A stretch of 64,000 bases of DNA from Oncomelania hupensis (Eukaryota; Mollusca; Gastropoda; Littorinimorpha; Pomatiopsidae), in NCBI GenBank assembly GCA_036898135.1, contig CM072526.1, forward strand, positions 5,103,555 through 5,167,554. The letters run 5' to 3'. Every line of letters starts with the position of its first letter. Position 1 is the stretch's first letter. Positions 21,382 through 33,611 of the stretch are shown here, in pieces. Both the position numbers and the translations under genes were made by a program. The notes under the pieces were generated by a model that saw only the letters and a list, made by a program, of their open reading frames with translations, searched no databases and was not told where the DNA came from.

Positions 21382-22428
21382 GTATGCCAACACTTGGTCC
21401 TCATTGTCTCGTCATTGCTGTATATTTTGTGTAATCGTATTTTTCATTGTCGTGTTGCCATTGTTTGTGATTCTCTTTTTCATTGTCTTGCTATTCCGCA
21501 CACACTGTCCGCGTTTGTTTGTTGTTGTTGTTTTTTTTTTTACAGTTTCGTTCGTCTGTTGTATTTTTCACTTTCCCCGTTACTCCTTTTTTTTTTTCTT
21601 TCTTTTTTTTTCTTTCTTTTTTTTTTCGTTGCAGTGGTGATATTGTCTCTTGATTTGTTTTTCTCCTTTCACTCTGCTCTGAAATCCATGCGCTCAGATT
21701 TTGTAAAAAAATTAAAAATATCCAAATTTTCCAACTTTGGTCGTTAAAAAGAGAAAATGGAAGTTTTTAAAAAAAGATTTGTGACCCTTTTTGGGGAGTA
21801 GCTTTGCGATGATAAAACCTGCGCCGTTTTCAGAGCTGCTTGTCACTTCCCTTGTAGTGTTCGAGGGTTTGGCAGGAGGGAGGGGTGTCAGAAGCAAATC
21901 ATGACCTACGACTCTTTGAGTGGCCAAAAAAAACCAGCACACGACTGTCTAAAACCATTTATCCCCCTTTCTAGTTCTAGGTCAGTGGAGCGGAGGTGGC
22001 TGCACAACCCCAAACCTTTTTCTCTACTCCCCGTTCTCTAGCTCTAGGAGAGGAGTGGAGGTGAGGAGGAAGAAGAGGAGGAGACCGGCAACACACCAGA
22101 TCACTTACACCCTACTTTTATTTCAGAGAAAGGGGGGTAATTCTCTCGAGGGAGGACCTCTTTTTTGTCGGAAGCTAATCATTTCCGGGTAAACGAGAAC
22201 GTTGCAATTTCAGGTGCTCACTGGGGTTGTGAAACGGTCTATGGGAAAACTCTACCCTAGGGCAGTTGCTCTGCTTGGGAAAGGGCAACTTTGCCCTTTT
22301 GACAGAAAGGGAAAAAAAGGGTGATAATCCGATCACCCGCAAAATTGTTCCCCTTGGCGATTTTTTTTTTTTGACTGATTTTTCTCTTTGGCTTTGGTGC
22401 CTGGGCGGTTCCCGTTCTGTGCGATTAG
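21382..22428 (+). other. Intron between J1 and J2, haplotype 1
   Basis: 1,047 nt. T-rich up to 21650, then a more GC-rich, purine-rich part (about 22000-22330) retained in both haplotypes with few changes. It contains the hairpins annotated at 22264-22299. No transposon was recognised, unlike in neighbouring introns. Confidence 0.7.
22264..22299 (+). promoter_or_regulatory. Candidate competing hairpins upstream of J2
   Basis: AAAGGGCA-ACTT-TGCCCTTT (22280-22299) is a perfect stem. Its left arm can instead pair upstream, since GCAACT (22285-22290) complements AGTTGC (22264-22269). The second haplotype keeps both arms and changes only the loop (about 45847-45897). A role in J1/J2 choice is conjecture. 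Confidence 0.35.
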
Positions 22429-22551
22429 GTGCGCAAGGCCAATTTCAATGCGGATCCCTATCTGCAAACGTTCGGCATCAGCATTAGCACAAATATGATG
22501 GAAGTGGAGGGGCGTGTCCTAAATGCCCCCAAATTGCAGTATGGAGGGAGG
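22429..22551 (+). CDS. AGO: Argonaute alternative exon J2 (L2), haplotype 1
   Basis: Forty-one codons in phase 0/0 start [17 protein letters not shown] and end KLQYGGR. It lies after a TAG acceptor and before a strong GTAAGA donor. The Ser387-equivalent is Asn and the Tyr393-equivalent is kept. Compared with J1 it has more net positive charge (5+/3-), FGI instead of FDI, and ISTNMME instead of VETEMTE. The copy at 46014-46136 differs by one silent base (GTGTCCT/GAGTCCT). The intact frame and clean splice sites argue it is a functional exon. Confidence 0.92.
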
Positions 22552-23468
22552 GTAAGATTTTTCTATCCAACAATTTGTATTTTATTGATGTATTTATTTA
22601 TTTATTTATTGATGTACTAAACCGTTTGAGATTTGGATAACTTTTTTGTGAAGAGTAATATTTTATTCTTCATATTTTTTATTATCTGTGATTTATTTTC
22701 TGTGATTAACTTTTCACAGTGAAAAGAAACTGCACCAGTTTGTTGTAAATAATTGTTCTGTACATTCATGCACCTTCATTCACTGTACAGAAATTTATTT
22801 ATTTTATTTCTTTTTTTCTTTTTTTTTTTTTTGTTGCACCCGATTTACCCCTAATTCTTTTTCCGTATTTATTTTGATATGTTTTCAAAGCTTCCCTCCC
22901 CCGTCCTTGTTTTCCTTTTCCCGTGTATTTGTCAGTTTGTGTCAGTAATTACCTGTTAATATTTTAAATCACAAATCAAGTGGGGGAAAAATCTTTTAAA
23001 ATAAATAATTTCAACAATGTGTTATATTTAACCTCACTTCATGGTAAATGTAATTTCGACTCCTACATATCTTTTAACTGAAGTTTTGTTTGTATAAAGT
23101 ACATCGCTCCTTTGTCCTGCAACTCAAACGCTCCTTCAATAAAAATAATTGTCCTGGTTAGGTTAAAAATATTAAATGTTGGTTTCTCCAATGCCTCTTT
23201 ATTCCTCCCCGCCTCTAAATTTACCTCACCCCGAAGAAATGAAAAAAAAACTCGCTCAATAAAATGTTTCCTGGTGACTTTTAAAATATTAAATGTTCTT
23301 TCTCCAATGCCTCTCACTAAACCTTGCCCCAAAGAAATGAACAAACACCACAGTATTGCCTTTTTTTGTTTTTTTTTTTTTATATAAAGGACGATGCCAT
23401 CCCCATTTCCTTGCAGTGTTTTATTTTTCTTTAAAGTAAGAACCCAGCAGTTTTTAATTTTATTTCTT

Positions 23469-23470
<2 letters not shown>

Positions 23471-23564
<94 letters not shown>

Positions 23565-23586
23565 TATTACTATTATTATTATTATT
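23471..23586. repeat. CT microsatellite with ATT run, haplotype 1
   Basis: (CT)n interrupted by AATACCCA, followed by (ATT)n. The allele at 47111-47223 lacks the interruption. Confidence 0.95.
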
Positions 23587-25204
23587 CCTCCCTCGCATCT
23601 CTCCCTTTCACACTCTCTCTTTCACTCTCTCTCCCTCCCCTTCCCTCTCTCTCTACCCACTTGGAGTAATTTCCCCATTGTGTGTAAAGAAGCTGGTGTT
23701 GTGCTACTTGGGAACAGTGATGCTGTTGTTGATTGGGTGGATGTTGTAACCTTGACTTGGTTGCTGTGGCCTGTTGTTGGTCTGTGTTGTATTTGGAAAG
23801 GGTTCGGGGAATATGGAGAACAGCTAGTTGCTAGTATTCATGTCGTGACGTGTTTTGGCCTTGGGGTGTTGTGTACTGATTTTTGGACGTGATGCAATGT
23901 TCGTGCAGCTTGGTTGGTTTGTTACGGTGTTATGTGGACAGTTATGGCGAAATTGGGCTGGCCTTGTGGTAATCGTTTGATTAGTTGACATGTATTACTT
24001 GGTTTTAGAGAGTGGGATGTTGCGTAGGGCGCGTTTATTATACCAGTCTATTAAAAAAAAAACAACATAAAACTTGTATTTAAAGATGGCTTGGTGGCGC
24101 ATGATTTGGTGGGTGTTCTGTTTTCGAGTGTAGTTCTGAGGTTATCGGGAAACTAAATCTGTTTAGTAGAAAGAAGAAAAAAAAAACAGGAAAATGACAG
24201 CATTAATTGTTGAAAAGCATCCCCAGTTCTTTAAAGCATTGGCAGTTTAGGGAATAAAAGTCCTTCATCCTTTTTTTCTACCCCTCCCCTTCCTCATCTT
24301 CTCCTCCTCCTCCTCCTCCTCAAGTAGTAGGTTGGGGTTTAATGGATTTAATGGTAGTTGGCAGTTAAAGGCAAACTATCAGTGTACAGGCTGATCGGAT
24401 TATGCTGTATGGCTTGGGATTGTGCTCTGTATAAATGCTATTCATCATCTTTATTATTGTTATTATCATCACCATAATCATTATTATTGTGGAGTTGTTT
24501 AGCATTGGGGTGTAGTTGACAAGGTTATGGGTCTTGCACAACTTAGTTTCTTGAGGCTCTTGTTTCTTAGACGTTCAGTGGAGTCTTTAGTTGTGACTAA
24601 CAGTTATGAATGAGAAGAATGATGCTTTTTTTCCTTTGTAATTTTTATTGACTATTTAATCATTAATTCCTATTTTCCATCACATATTTTTATTAATTTA
24701 AAATTTTCATTCGATTAATTTGTGTCTATTACATATTTATCCATCCATTTAACATTGTATTTTTTTAGGTTCTTCACATGTGATGCTATTGTTGTGGATG
24801 ACATTCTATTTGTAATACTAACAATAAACGGAATGAAGTCGCTAACAATTTGGTGAAAGATATCTTCTAACCTCACACCCTTCCTCCCCACTCTAACCAA
24901 CCCACCCACCCCACTGTGTATTGTCACTCCACTCTCACATCACCCCCGTTTTACCCATCCCCAGCTTCAAGGCACCAAATAAATTATTTGCAATAGCAGT
25001 ACATTTTCTGAACAATTACAACAATTAAAATCATTCAGCCTGTTCACATCAGAAACGGAATGTTTATCAGCCCAACAAACGGCAAGGAAAATTATTTTAT
25101 GTTGTGTACAACAAACTTTAACAATGGGCAACATCGGCTTCATAACTGTTCTTGTACGGCCGTTCATTTCACGGTCCCTACTTTTTATTCCCTACTTCAC
25201 TGCT

Positions 25205-26400
25205 CTTCCTCCATCGCCCTCCCTACACCCACCGCTCTTGCTCCATCTCACTCCGCCCTCCCTACACCCACCGCTCTTGCTCCATCTCACTCCGCCCTCC
25301 CCACACCCACCGCTCTTGCTCCATCTCACTCCACCCTCCCTACCACCACCGCTCTTGCTCCATCTCACTCCTACCTCACTACCACCACCGCTCTTACTCC
25401 ATCTCACTCCACCCTCCCTACACCCACCGCTCTTGCTCCATCTCACTCCGCCCTCCCTACACCCCACCGCTCTTGCTCCATCTCACTCCGCCCTCCCCAC
25501 ACCCACCGCTCTTGCTCCATCTCACTCCACCCTCCCTACCACCACCGCTCTTGCTCCATCTCACTCCTACCTCACTACCACCACCCCTCTTACTCCATCT
25601 CACTCCACCCTCCCTACACCCACCGCTCTTGCTCCATCTCACTCCACCCTCCCTACACCCACTGCTCTTGCTCCATCTCACTCCGCCCTCCCTACCCCCA
25701 CTGCTCTTGCTCCATCTCACTCCGCCCTCCCTACACCCACCGCTCTTGCTCCATCTCACTCCACCCTCCCTACCGCCATCGCTCTTGCTCCATCTCACTC
25801 CACCCTCCCTACACCCACCGCTCTTGCTCCATCTCACTCCCCCCTCCCTAACACCACCGCTCTTGCTCCATCTACTCCCCCTCCCTAACACCCACCGTTC
25901 TTGCTCCATCTCACTCCACCCTCCCTACACCCACTGCTCTTGCTCCATCTCACTTCACCCTCCCTACACCCACTGCTCTTGCTCCATCACACTCCACCCT
26001 CCCTACACCCACTGCTCTGGCTCCATCTCACTTCACCCTCCCTACACCCACCGCTCTTGCTCCATCTCACTCCACCCTCCCTACACCCACTGCTCTTGCT
26101 CCATCTCACTTCACCCTCCCTACACCCACCGCTCTTGCTCCATCTCACTCCACCCTCCCTACACCCACCGCTCTTGCTCCATCTCACTCCACCCTCCCTA
26201 CACCCGCCGCTCTTGCTCCATCTCACTCCGCCCTCCCTTCACCCGCCGCTCTTGCTCCATCTCATTCCACCCTCCCTACCACCACCGCTCTTGCTCCATC
26301 TCACTCCGCCCTCCCTACCACACCGCTCTGGCTCATCTCACTCCGCCCTCCCTACCATCACCACTCTTGCTCCATCTCACTCCGCCCTCCCTTCCCCGCT
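25205..26400. repeat. 39-bp C/T-rich minisatellite, haplotype 1
   Basis: About 31 units containing CACCGCTCTTGCTCCATCTC and ACTCCACCCTCCCTACAC. All three forward frames stay open over long stretches (up to 428 codons) because the unit is 13 codons with no stop. The peptides are simple Pro/Ser/Leu repeats, and I do not regard them as genes. The other haplotype has about 18 units (48850-49568). Confidence 0.93.
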
Positions 26401-27490
26401 TCCTCAAATATCCAATACAAAGATGTCGCGCTTTGTAGGTGTTAAAAGTTTACTTGTGATATTCACAATGTTATTGTTAAGAGCTGCATCTACATATTTC
26501 CTGAACTAACCACTATGGATACCCTTATTGCGGCTTCTCATTACCATATCGTCTTCATTCATTTTTAGCCTGTCATCTGTCACTATTTACCATTACAGCC
26601 ATTATTAGGGTGATAATCATCATATTCATCGGCATCTTCATTATCATTCTCATTCACGTGGCTTAATTATCGTATTCATCTGGTCACCATCCTCATCATC
26701 ACCATCATTCACCTTTATATATAATAATGACCATTATGCATGAATGAGAGAACGCAGCAAAGACTCCACTTTACGCCTGTTGATCCATCTTTTGCTTGTC
26801 TTTTCTTTCCACTCTCCCTTTATACGTTTTTTTTTGGGGGGGAAAGGGTTTTGTTTGGCTTTTTACCATGTTCCGATCGCCATTGTAATAAAAAATAATA
26901 ACTGTTAAAACCGTGCCATTTGATATTCATGTAATCGATCCATAACTTTGGAAATGAAAGCAACGTTATAAATTTCAGTAAATCCGTTACTCTTACTAAG
27001 ATGAGTCTTACAATGACTATATCATGTTATATAATTTTAGTAAATCCGTTAACTCTTACAATGACTATATCATGTTATATAATTTTAGTAAATCAGGGAT
27101 GTTTTGTGCTTTTCTTTATTTCTTTTAACTGTGGCTGCTGCGATATTGAAAATGTTAAGTTTACCAGACAGTGGCGCGTAATAGATGAGTGGAAATTGTT
27201 CAAACTAGAAAACGTTGTTTAGGGTTATGGCGGTATACATGAGACAAAACTCCCAATCTTGTCATCGCAAAATGATTGTAATGTTCTTTGATCATGCTTT
27301 TAACTTGACGTTCTGGATTATAATTTGGGAGGGTCAAGATCAACTGTTGCTATTAACGTGGTAGTAAAACGTTTTAGCTTATGATTATTTTTTTGTGGTC
27401 ACATGTCAATATGAGGCACTTTTTTGTGTAGGATGTTGGACATGGATTTCCAAAGGACCATGTGAGTCATATGGGCTTTGGCCTAATTTT

Positions 27491-27995
27491 TTGACTCACA
27501 TGCGTGCAGCAGTGCGAGTCTGTGTACTCACCCAATAATCTAAGCTTTCCCTTCAATAGTAAACGAAGGTTCTGGAGGAGAAGAAAAAAAGTCCATCTGT
27601 CCAAATTTGAATCAAATCAATTCCCATCTGTCCATTTCTACACCGCCAATTCATGCAAAACACAAAACAAAAAATGTTAATTATTTTGGAAGTGATTTCA
27701 TTATTAGAATGTAATTGGTTATATTGGTGTGTACTCTTTAAATTTACAATTTTGCATAATCAGGTCAAGGTCACGGGGTAAAACCTTTCCGCAAAAGGTC
27801 CCAAATATCCAAAAGAGGCATTATGACGTAAGGTTTTGATCATGGATTTAACAAATTGTTTTAACATGGATGTGGATGAGACACATTTTCCTTGCAAGTT
27901 TGGTCAGCCTTGATCCAAGGTCACTTAGACATCCCTTCTGCTATTGCACGTGGTAGGTTCCCCCAGAGGACTATGTGAGTCATATAGACATTGGC
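27491..27995. repeat. AGGTCA-rich dispersed repeat, copy E3, haplotype 1
   Basis: The left end is TTGACTCACATGCGTGC and the right end is CTATGTGAGTCATATAGAC. The interior has CAGGTCAAGGTCAC (27772) and CCAAGGTCACTTAG. A right-end fragment of another copy (GGACCATGTGAGTCATATGG) abuts it at about 27455-27486. The allele is at 50642-51152. Confidence 0.65.
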
Positions 27996-29051
27996 CTTAC
28001 ACTATCATTTGTAATCAGTGCCTTAGTTTACATTGAAAGTAAAGCTATTAATAAAAATCCTCTTTGACTTTATTCCTTGTTTTTATATTGACACACCTCT
28101 TGTTCTACTTCAAATTACATTGGACTTTTTGTTCTCAATGCATGTGCAACTAGGAACATAATTATTTGCTGTTATTGTGGTAAATAATTCTTATTTCAAA
28201 ATTTAAAATTGCTGTATCTTCATCTAAATTCTATTGAAATGTGTAATTCATAACTCGTCTACAAGTTTGATTGAAAATTTGGACTTGATGTAACTCCTCT
28301 AAATTAAAAAGTTGGAATTGTTGAAACTCACAACTCATGTACTTGTAAGGAAAAGTTAAAATTGTAGTACAACCTCATCTAAATTGTATTGAAAATTAAA
28401 TTTTAATTCGTGACTCATCTACAGATAAGACACCCCCTCCTTCAAATCCGTTAAAACTTCGAACCAGTTGAGTATATTACCAGATGTACAAAGCTACTGG
28501 CAATTTATTTCAGACTTCACTGATTAGTACTAAAAAAATCAGTCAGTGCTATTGTTTTTTGGGTCATTTTTATGTAAGAAGAGGGAATAGAGAAGAATAT
28601 ATTGTGTAAGATATGATATAAGTTATATTTAAAGTGAAATCCAGTGATAGTTACTTTTTTTGGGGGGGAAAGCTCCAACTATATGAAATGAAATGTTATA
28701 GGAGTGTTTGTCATTTGGAAAGAAATACACAATTATTTTAGCCATTTTGATAGTTTCAACCATTTAGAATGAAACAGGAACAGTTTGACATTTTAAATGA
28801 AATACAACACTAAAGAAATATTTGTAACTTAAATACAGAAACTTTTTGTTATTTTTTGACTAGTTTGAAAGATTTAGAATGAAAATCTAGAAACATGCAT
28901 TTATAATGTATGGAAACATGCACAAGCTTGTCATTTAAACTAAGATTTAGAAAGCTGTGTGTGGTGTTATGACCAGTTTGCACTGTATTACCTACCATAT
29001 GAAATGCTGAGGCCTGATACAGGGTACTGACGCTAGTTATGTGGTTGACAG

Positions 29052-29169
29052 ACCAAGGCACAGGCCGTGCCTAACCAAGGAGTGTGGGACATGCGTGGCA
29101 AACAGTTCTACTACGGCATTGAAATCAGAGTCTGGGCAATCGCCTGCTTCGCACCTCAACGCAACGTTC
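29052..29169 (+). CDS. AGO: Argonaute exon K (MID start), cut by assembly gap
   Basis: After TTGACAG the frame reads [19 protein letters not shown], then [18 protein letters not shown], the L2-MID boundary of animal Argonautes. The first 118 of 134 bases are present before the N run. They are identical to the complete copy at 52213-52346. The truncation is an assembly edge, not a mutation. Confidence 0.93.
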
Positions 29170-29669
29170 NNNNNNNNNNNNNNNNNNNNNNNNNNNNNNN
29201 NNNNNNNNNNNNNNNNNNNNNNNNNNNNNNNNNNNNNNNNNNNNNNNNNNNNNNNNNNNNNNNNNNNNNNNNNNNNNNNNNNNNNNNNNNNNNNNNNNNN
29301 NNNNNNNNNNNNNNNNNNNNNNNNNNNNNNNNNNNNNNNNNNNNNNNNNNNNNNNNNNNNNNNNNNNNNNNNNNNNNNNNNNNNNNNNNNNNNNNNNNNN
29401 NNNNNNNNNNNNNNNNNNNNNNNNNNNNNNNNNNNNNNNNNNNNNNNNNNNNNNNNNNNNNNNNNNNNNNNNNNNNNNNNNNNNNNNNNNNNNNNNNNNN
29501 NNNNNNNNNNNNNNNNNNNNNNNNNNNNNNNNNNNNNNNNNNNNNNNNNNNNNNNNNNNNNNNNNNNNNNNNNNNNNNNNNNNNNNNNNNNNNNNNNNNN
29601 NNNNNNNNNNNNNNNNNNNNNNNNNNNNNNNNNNNNNNNNNNNNNNNNNNNNNNNNNNNNNNNNNNNNN
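29170..29669. other. Assembly gap, exactly 500 N
   Basis: A round-number gap between two overlapping contigs. The left contig ends in exon K. The right contig begins inside the 6188-7074 MITE at the equivalent of base 7005. Confidence 0.99.
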
Positions 29670-29762
29670 CCTTCGGGGTTGGGCACACAGGAAGCAGAAA
29701 ATCATCCCGAATGAGGTTCGGGGTTGGGCGGTTAAGGGGTTAATAGTCTGGATGAAATTCTT

Positions 29763-30422
29763 GACTAGTGTTCTCCATTCTTGTCTAGTAATAATGTTCT
29801 CAATTCTTGTTTAGTAAAAATGTTCTCAATTCTTGTCTAGTAAAAATGTTCTCAATTCTTGTGTAGTAATAATGTTCTCAATTCTTGTCTAGTAATAATG
29901 TTCTCAATTCTTGTGTAGTAAAAATGTTCTCAATTCTTGTCTAGTAATAATGTTCTCAATTCTTGTTTAGTAATAATGTTCTCAATTCTTGTCTAGTAAT
30001 AATGTTCTCAATTCTTGTCTAGTAAAAATGTACTCAATTCTTGTCTAGTAATAATGTTCTCAATTCTTGTGTAGTAAAAATGTTCTCTATTTTTGTCTAG
30101 TAATAATGTTCTCAATTCGTGTGGAGTAAAAATGTTCTCTATTCTTGTTTAGTAATAATGTTCTCAATTCTTGTGTAGTAAAAATGTTCTCTATTCTTGT
30201 CTAGTAATGTTCTCAATTCTTGTGTAGTAATAATGTTCTCAATTCTTGTCTAGTAATAATGTTCTCAATTCTTGTCTAGTAATAATGTTCTCAATTCTTG
30301 TGTAGTAAAAATGTTCTCAATTCTTGTCTAGTAATAATGTTCTCAATTCTTGTGTAGTAAAAATGTTCTCAATTCTTGTCTAGTAATAATGTTCTCAATT
30401 CTTGTGTAGTAAAAATGTTCTC
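29763..30422. repeat. 26-bp minisatellite, haplotype 2
   Basis: Allele of 7096-7755, with about 25 units of AATGTTCTCAATTCTTGTCT plus AGTAAT. Confidence 0.92.
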
Positions 30423-30594
30423 CACTGACTGGTATGTAGATTCCTCAACCCTCTTAATAGGCAAAATTATCAGGCAGCTGATGCACTGAAAACCTACTTT
30501 TACTTGTGATTAGACATATAAATGTTCTGAATTCCTTTATCCAGAGGGCAATAGGCTGAGAGTCAATGATACCAGCACTATTACTACTATATTA

Positions 30595-32310
30595 TTGACT
30601 CACATCAATAGCAGTGCCAGTCTATGTACTCACCTGCCCCCACTCCCCAATTCTCCACCACCACCCCATCTCTCGCACCCCTTACCCTTCCCCCCCAAAT
30701 CCAGATTTTTGCAAATGTGTGCGAGATAAGTCCTAAATAACCGCCAAAAAAAATTTTTTTTTAAAGTCTGTCCATTTGCCGTCTGTGTACAAACTTTAAT
30801 TGGCTAAGTACTCCAAACCTCATCATGTGTTGTGTCTTGGGCAAAAAAGACCTGGCAGGGCCCAATCCTCTCCAGGCTGTTGGCCACAGCCGAAATCCAC
30901 GAATACAGTGTGGCTCGCCTTGGCCCTGAGCACGTGGTCATTGAACCTGTAGTAACGTGAGGTTCCTCCGCCCTGGCCGGTGACTTCTGTGTAGAAGACT
31001 TTCGCCCAGTGATGCCGTGCTAACATCACCCCTGTTAGTCGCCTCTTACGACACGCCGGGAAACGTTGGGTCTATTCTATTTGCCCGAACCCACAGAGCC
31101 TACAGGATCGCACAAACAACTGCTGCCCTGACAAGGTTGAAGCCCATTTGGAAAGACAGAACCATCAGTCTACATTCCAAAGTAAGACTGCTGCGCTCTC
31201 TGGTCTTCTCCATCTTCCTATATGCTTGCGAAGCATGGACCCTCACAGCAGATCTCCAACGAAGAATACAAAGCATGGAGATGAGGTGCTACAGAAGACT
31301 TCTGTGCATTTCCTATACCCAACACATCACCAACGACGAAGTCCGACAGACCATCACACAAGCCATTGGACAACACGATGACCTGCTCACAGTGGTGAAG
31401 AAACGGAAACTCCGATGGTATGGCCACGTCACCAGATCATCAGGCCTTGCAAAGACCATTCTGCAAGGCACAGTGCAAGGAGGTAGAAGAAGGGGGAGAC
31501 CGAAAAAGAGGTGGGAGGACAACATTCGAGAGTGGACTGGTTTGACACTGAGCGAAGCCATGAGGGCTGCTGAGGACAGAGAAAGATGGAGTATGCTGGT
31601 TAAACGATCATCTGTGATGCCCCTACGACCTTCGGGTTATGGGACAGGATAGGAGGATAGGACTCCAAACCTATTTCAACTATCACAACAACACTTGGTA
31701 AGATGGTGTATATCCATCAGACCTCCTAAATGATCAGTGAATGAATGACTTCACTTCAAGGTCAAGGCCACAAGGTCATCAAATGTTAATCAATAAATGA
31801 AAATTTCGCTTTTTTTCTGGGTTATTAATATGGAACTTATGATTCTTTGATGCATAATGGATACCAATGAGGCACACATACCAAATTTGGTCCACTTCAC
31901 TACTCCAAGATCAAGGTCACTGGAGCTTTCCAAAGTCGAGTTGTATAGGTACTTTGACCCTAAACTATGAGATATGAAGTCCCAGCTTGATGCATTTAGA
32001 GATGATAGATTGACTGATCAGAAATGCGTGAGAGGTCACATGAGAGGATCAAGGTCACCCCAATGTCATTTTTTTTGTGTTTTTCTTGTGTGGAATAATA
32101 CAAATTCGGCTGTACTTTATTTGATAGTACATTAGTGTATTTGGAGGCAGAGGTCAATGTCAACTCGAGGTCACGAGCATAGAAAGATCACAGTCAGTAT
32201 TACTTTGCATTTTAATGCCACCATTTTATTTTGTTTTTTCTGGGGACTTATTTTCATGTTAAACATTGCAAGTTCCATAAAGAGCATGTGAGTCATATGG
32301 GTTTGGCAAT
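30595..32310. repeat. AGGTCA-rich repeat E1 with nested LINE, haplotype 2
   Basis: Allele of 7929-9645. The nested LINE-tailed insertion (about 30821-31661; RT tail frame 31098-31652) is base-identical in its coding part to haplotype 1. Flanking sequence differs at several sites. Confidence 0.75.
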
Positions 32311-32343
32311 CTAGTTATTATTATTGTTATTTGTGTGTTTCAG

Positions 32344-32415
32344 GTTTGCAATGTGGTAGGAGGTCAGCGCTGCATCAAGAAGCTGACGGACATGCAGACG
32401 TCCACTATGATCAAG
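32344..32415 (+). CDS. AGO: Argonaute exon H, haplotype 2
   Basis: Identical to 9772-9843 ([20 protein letters not shown] then TMIK), with the same weak GTCTCT donor. The acceptor region has a single TGTGTTTCAG without the decoy copies seen in haplotype 1. Confidence 0.94.
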
Positions 32416-32539
32416 GTCTCTCAAATAAGTGACCGCTACCCCCAGCATGCTCTGGCCGCCTTTAAGCCAGCAGGGGGCTCCACTCTTTAACACCCCTCAT
32501 TCTCATACTTGTTTATTTCTCACTGCGTGTTTGCCCTCA

Positions 32540-32925
32540 CTTTTAGAACTTTTGTTACATGTCTATCCACCTCTCAATGTCTACCTATATTTCCATCATT
32601 CTTAGAACTTTTGTTACATGTCTATCCACCTCTGTCTCCTACCTATAGTACCATCACTCTTAGAACTTTTGTTACATGTCTATCCACCTCTGTCTCCTAC
32701 CTATAGTACCATCACTCTTAGAACTTTTGTTACATGTCTATCCACCTCTGTCTCCTACCTATAGTACCATCACTCTTAGAACTTATGTTACATGTCTATC
32801 CACCTCTGTCTCCTACCTATAGTACCATCATTCTTAGAACTTTTGTTACATGTCTATCCACCTCTGTCTCCTACCTATAGTACCGTCATTCTTAGAACTT
32901 TTGTTGCATGTCTATCCACCTCTCA
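32540..32925. repeat. 58-bp minisatellite, haplotype 2
   Basis: Allele of 9975-10300 with about six to seven units. Confidence 0.88.
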
Positions 32926-33611
32926 ATGTCTACTACCTATTTCTCCTGTTCCCTCTCAATCCATTTTAAATCGTATTTAAATGTTAGCAGTTTAGTCTGA
33001 TTTTGCCTAGTTTTGTGTGGTCCTGATGTGGCTCTTGGCAGTCCGCTGGACCCTATAAACATTGAAAATCTTATCTAATCTAATCCGTTTTAGATCATCA
33101 TTCTGATTTTTTCTAGAATTCCCATTTGAATGCTTTCTGTTTGCATTTGTCTCCTTACAGTTGTAAATGTATCTCAATATTTTCCGTTTTATTGTTGTAC
33201 CTTCATCACAGTGAAGATTCTGTTCACTTTCTTTCTTCCCCTTTTCATTGTGTGATATTTGTATGAATATCCCTCTTGTTTTTTCCCTTCCTTTTTACTT
33301 TTACTTTTTACTTTTGGGGTAGAAGATAGGATAGGGTAGAATATTATCTTTCGTAGTTTCAACTTGCATTGCAGCAAATCACATTTTGCTATTTTCCCTC
33401 TGCTTTTCTTTTTTGATGTACTTCTGTTGAGTATACCAAATTTATGGCCTATTTTAAAACAGGGTTTGGAACAGGAATGCCGAGTCCGTAGTATATAGGT
33501 TGCCAGCGGTTTATGTTGTAAAATATTATCCAGCGGTGAGGATAGTTCTGTGGTCTGGCTAGAGAGAGGATTTGGGTAGGCTAGACTGTTTAAAATTCAG
33601 TTTAATTCAAT

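Larger units (their letters stand above)
22552..29051 (+). other. Intron J2-K, haplotype 1
   Basis: Intron of 6.5 kb with a CT microsatellite (23471), a 39-bp C/T-rich minisatellite (25205-26400) and an AGGTCA repeat (27491). A short 57-bp duplication lies near 26950-27090. The remainder is AT-rich without recognised content. The acceptor is TTGACAG. Confidence 0.8.

Noticed and set aside
23680..23892. 70-codon frame after the CT repeat as a small gene
   Set aside because: It has no recognisable domain, sits in intron J2-K and is simply a stop-free TG-rich stretch shared by both haplotypes.
25152..26438. 428-codon Pro/Ser/Leu-rich frame (and parallel frames) as a proline-rich protein
   Set aside because: A 39-bp minisatellite keeps all three forward frames and some reverse frames open. 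There is no signal of codon selection.
29037..29814. Long frames across the N run
   Set aside because: They consist of undefined bases in a 500-N gap.
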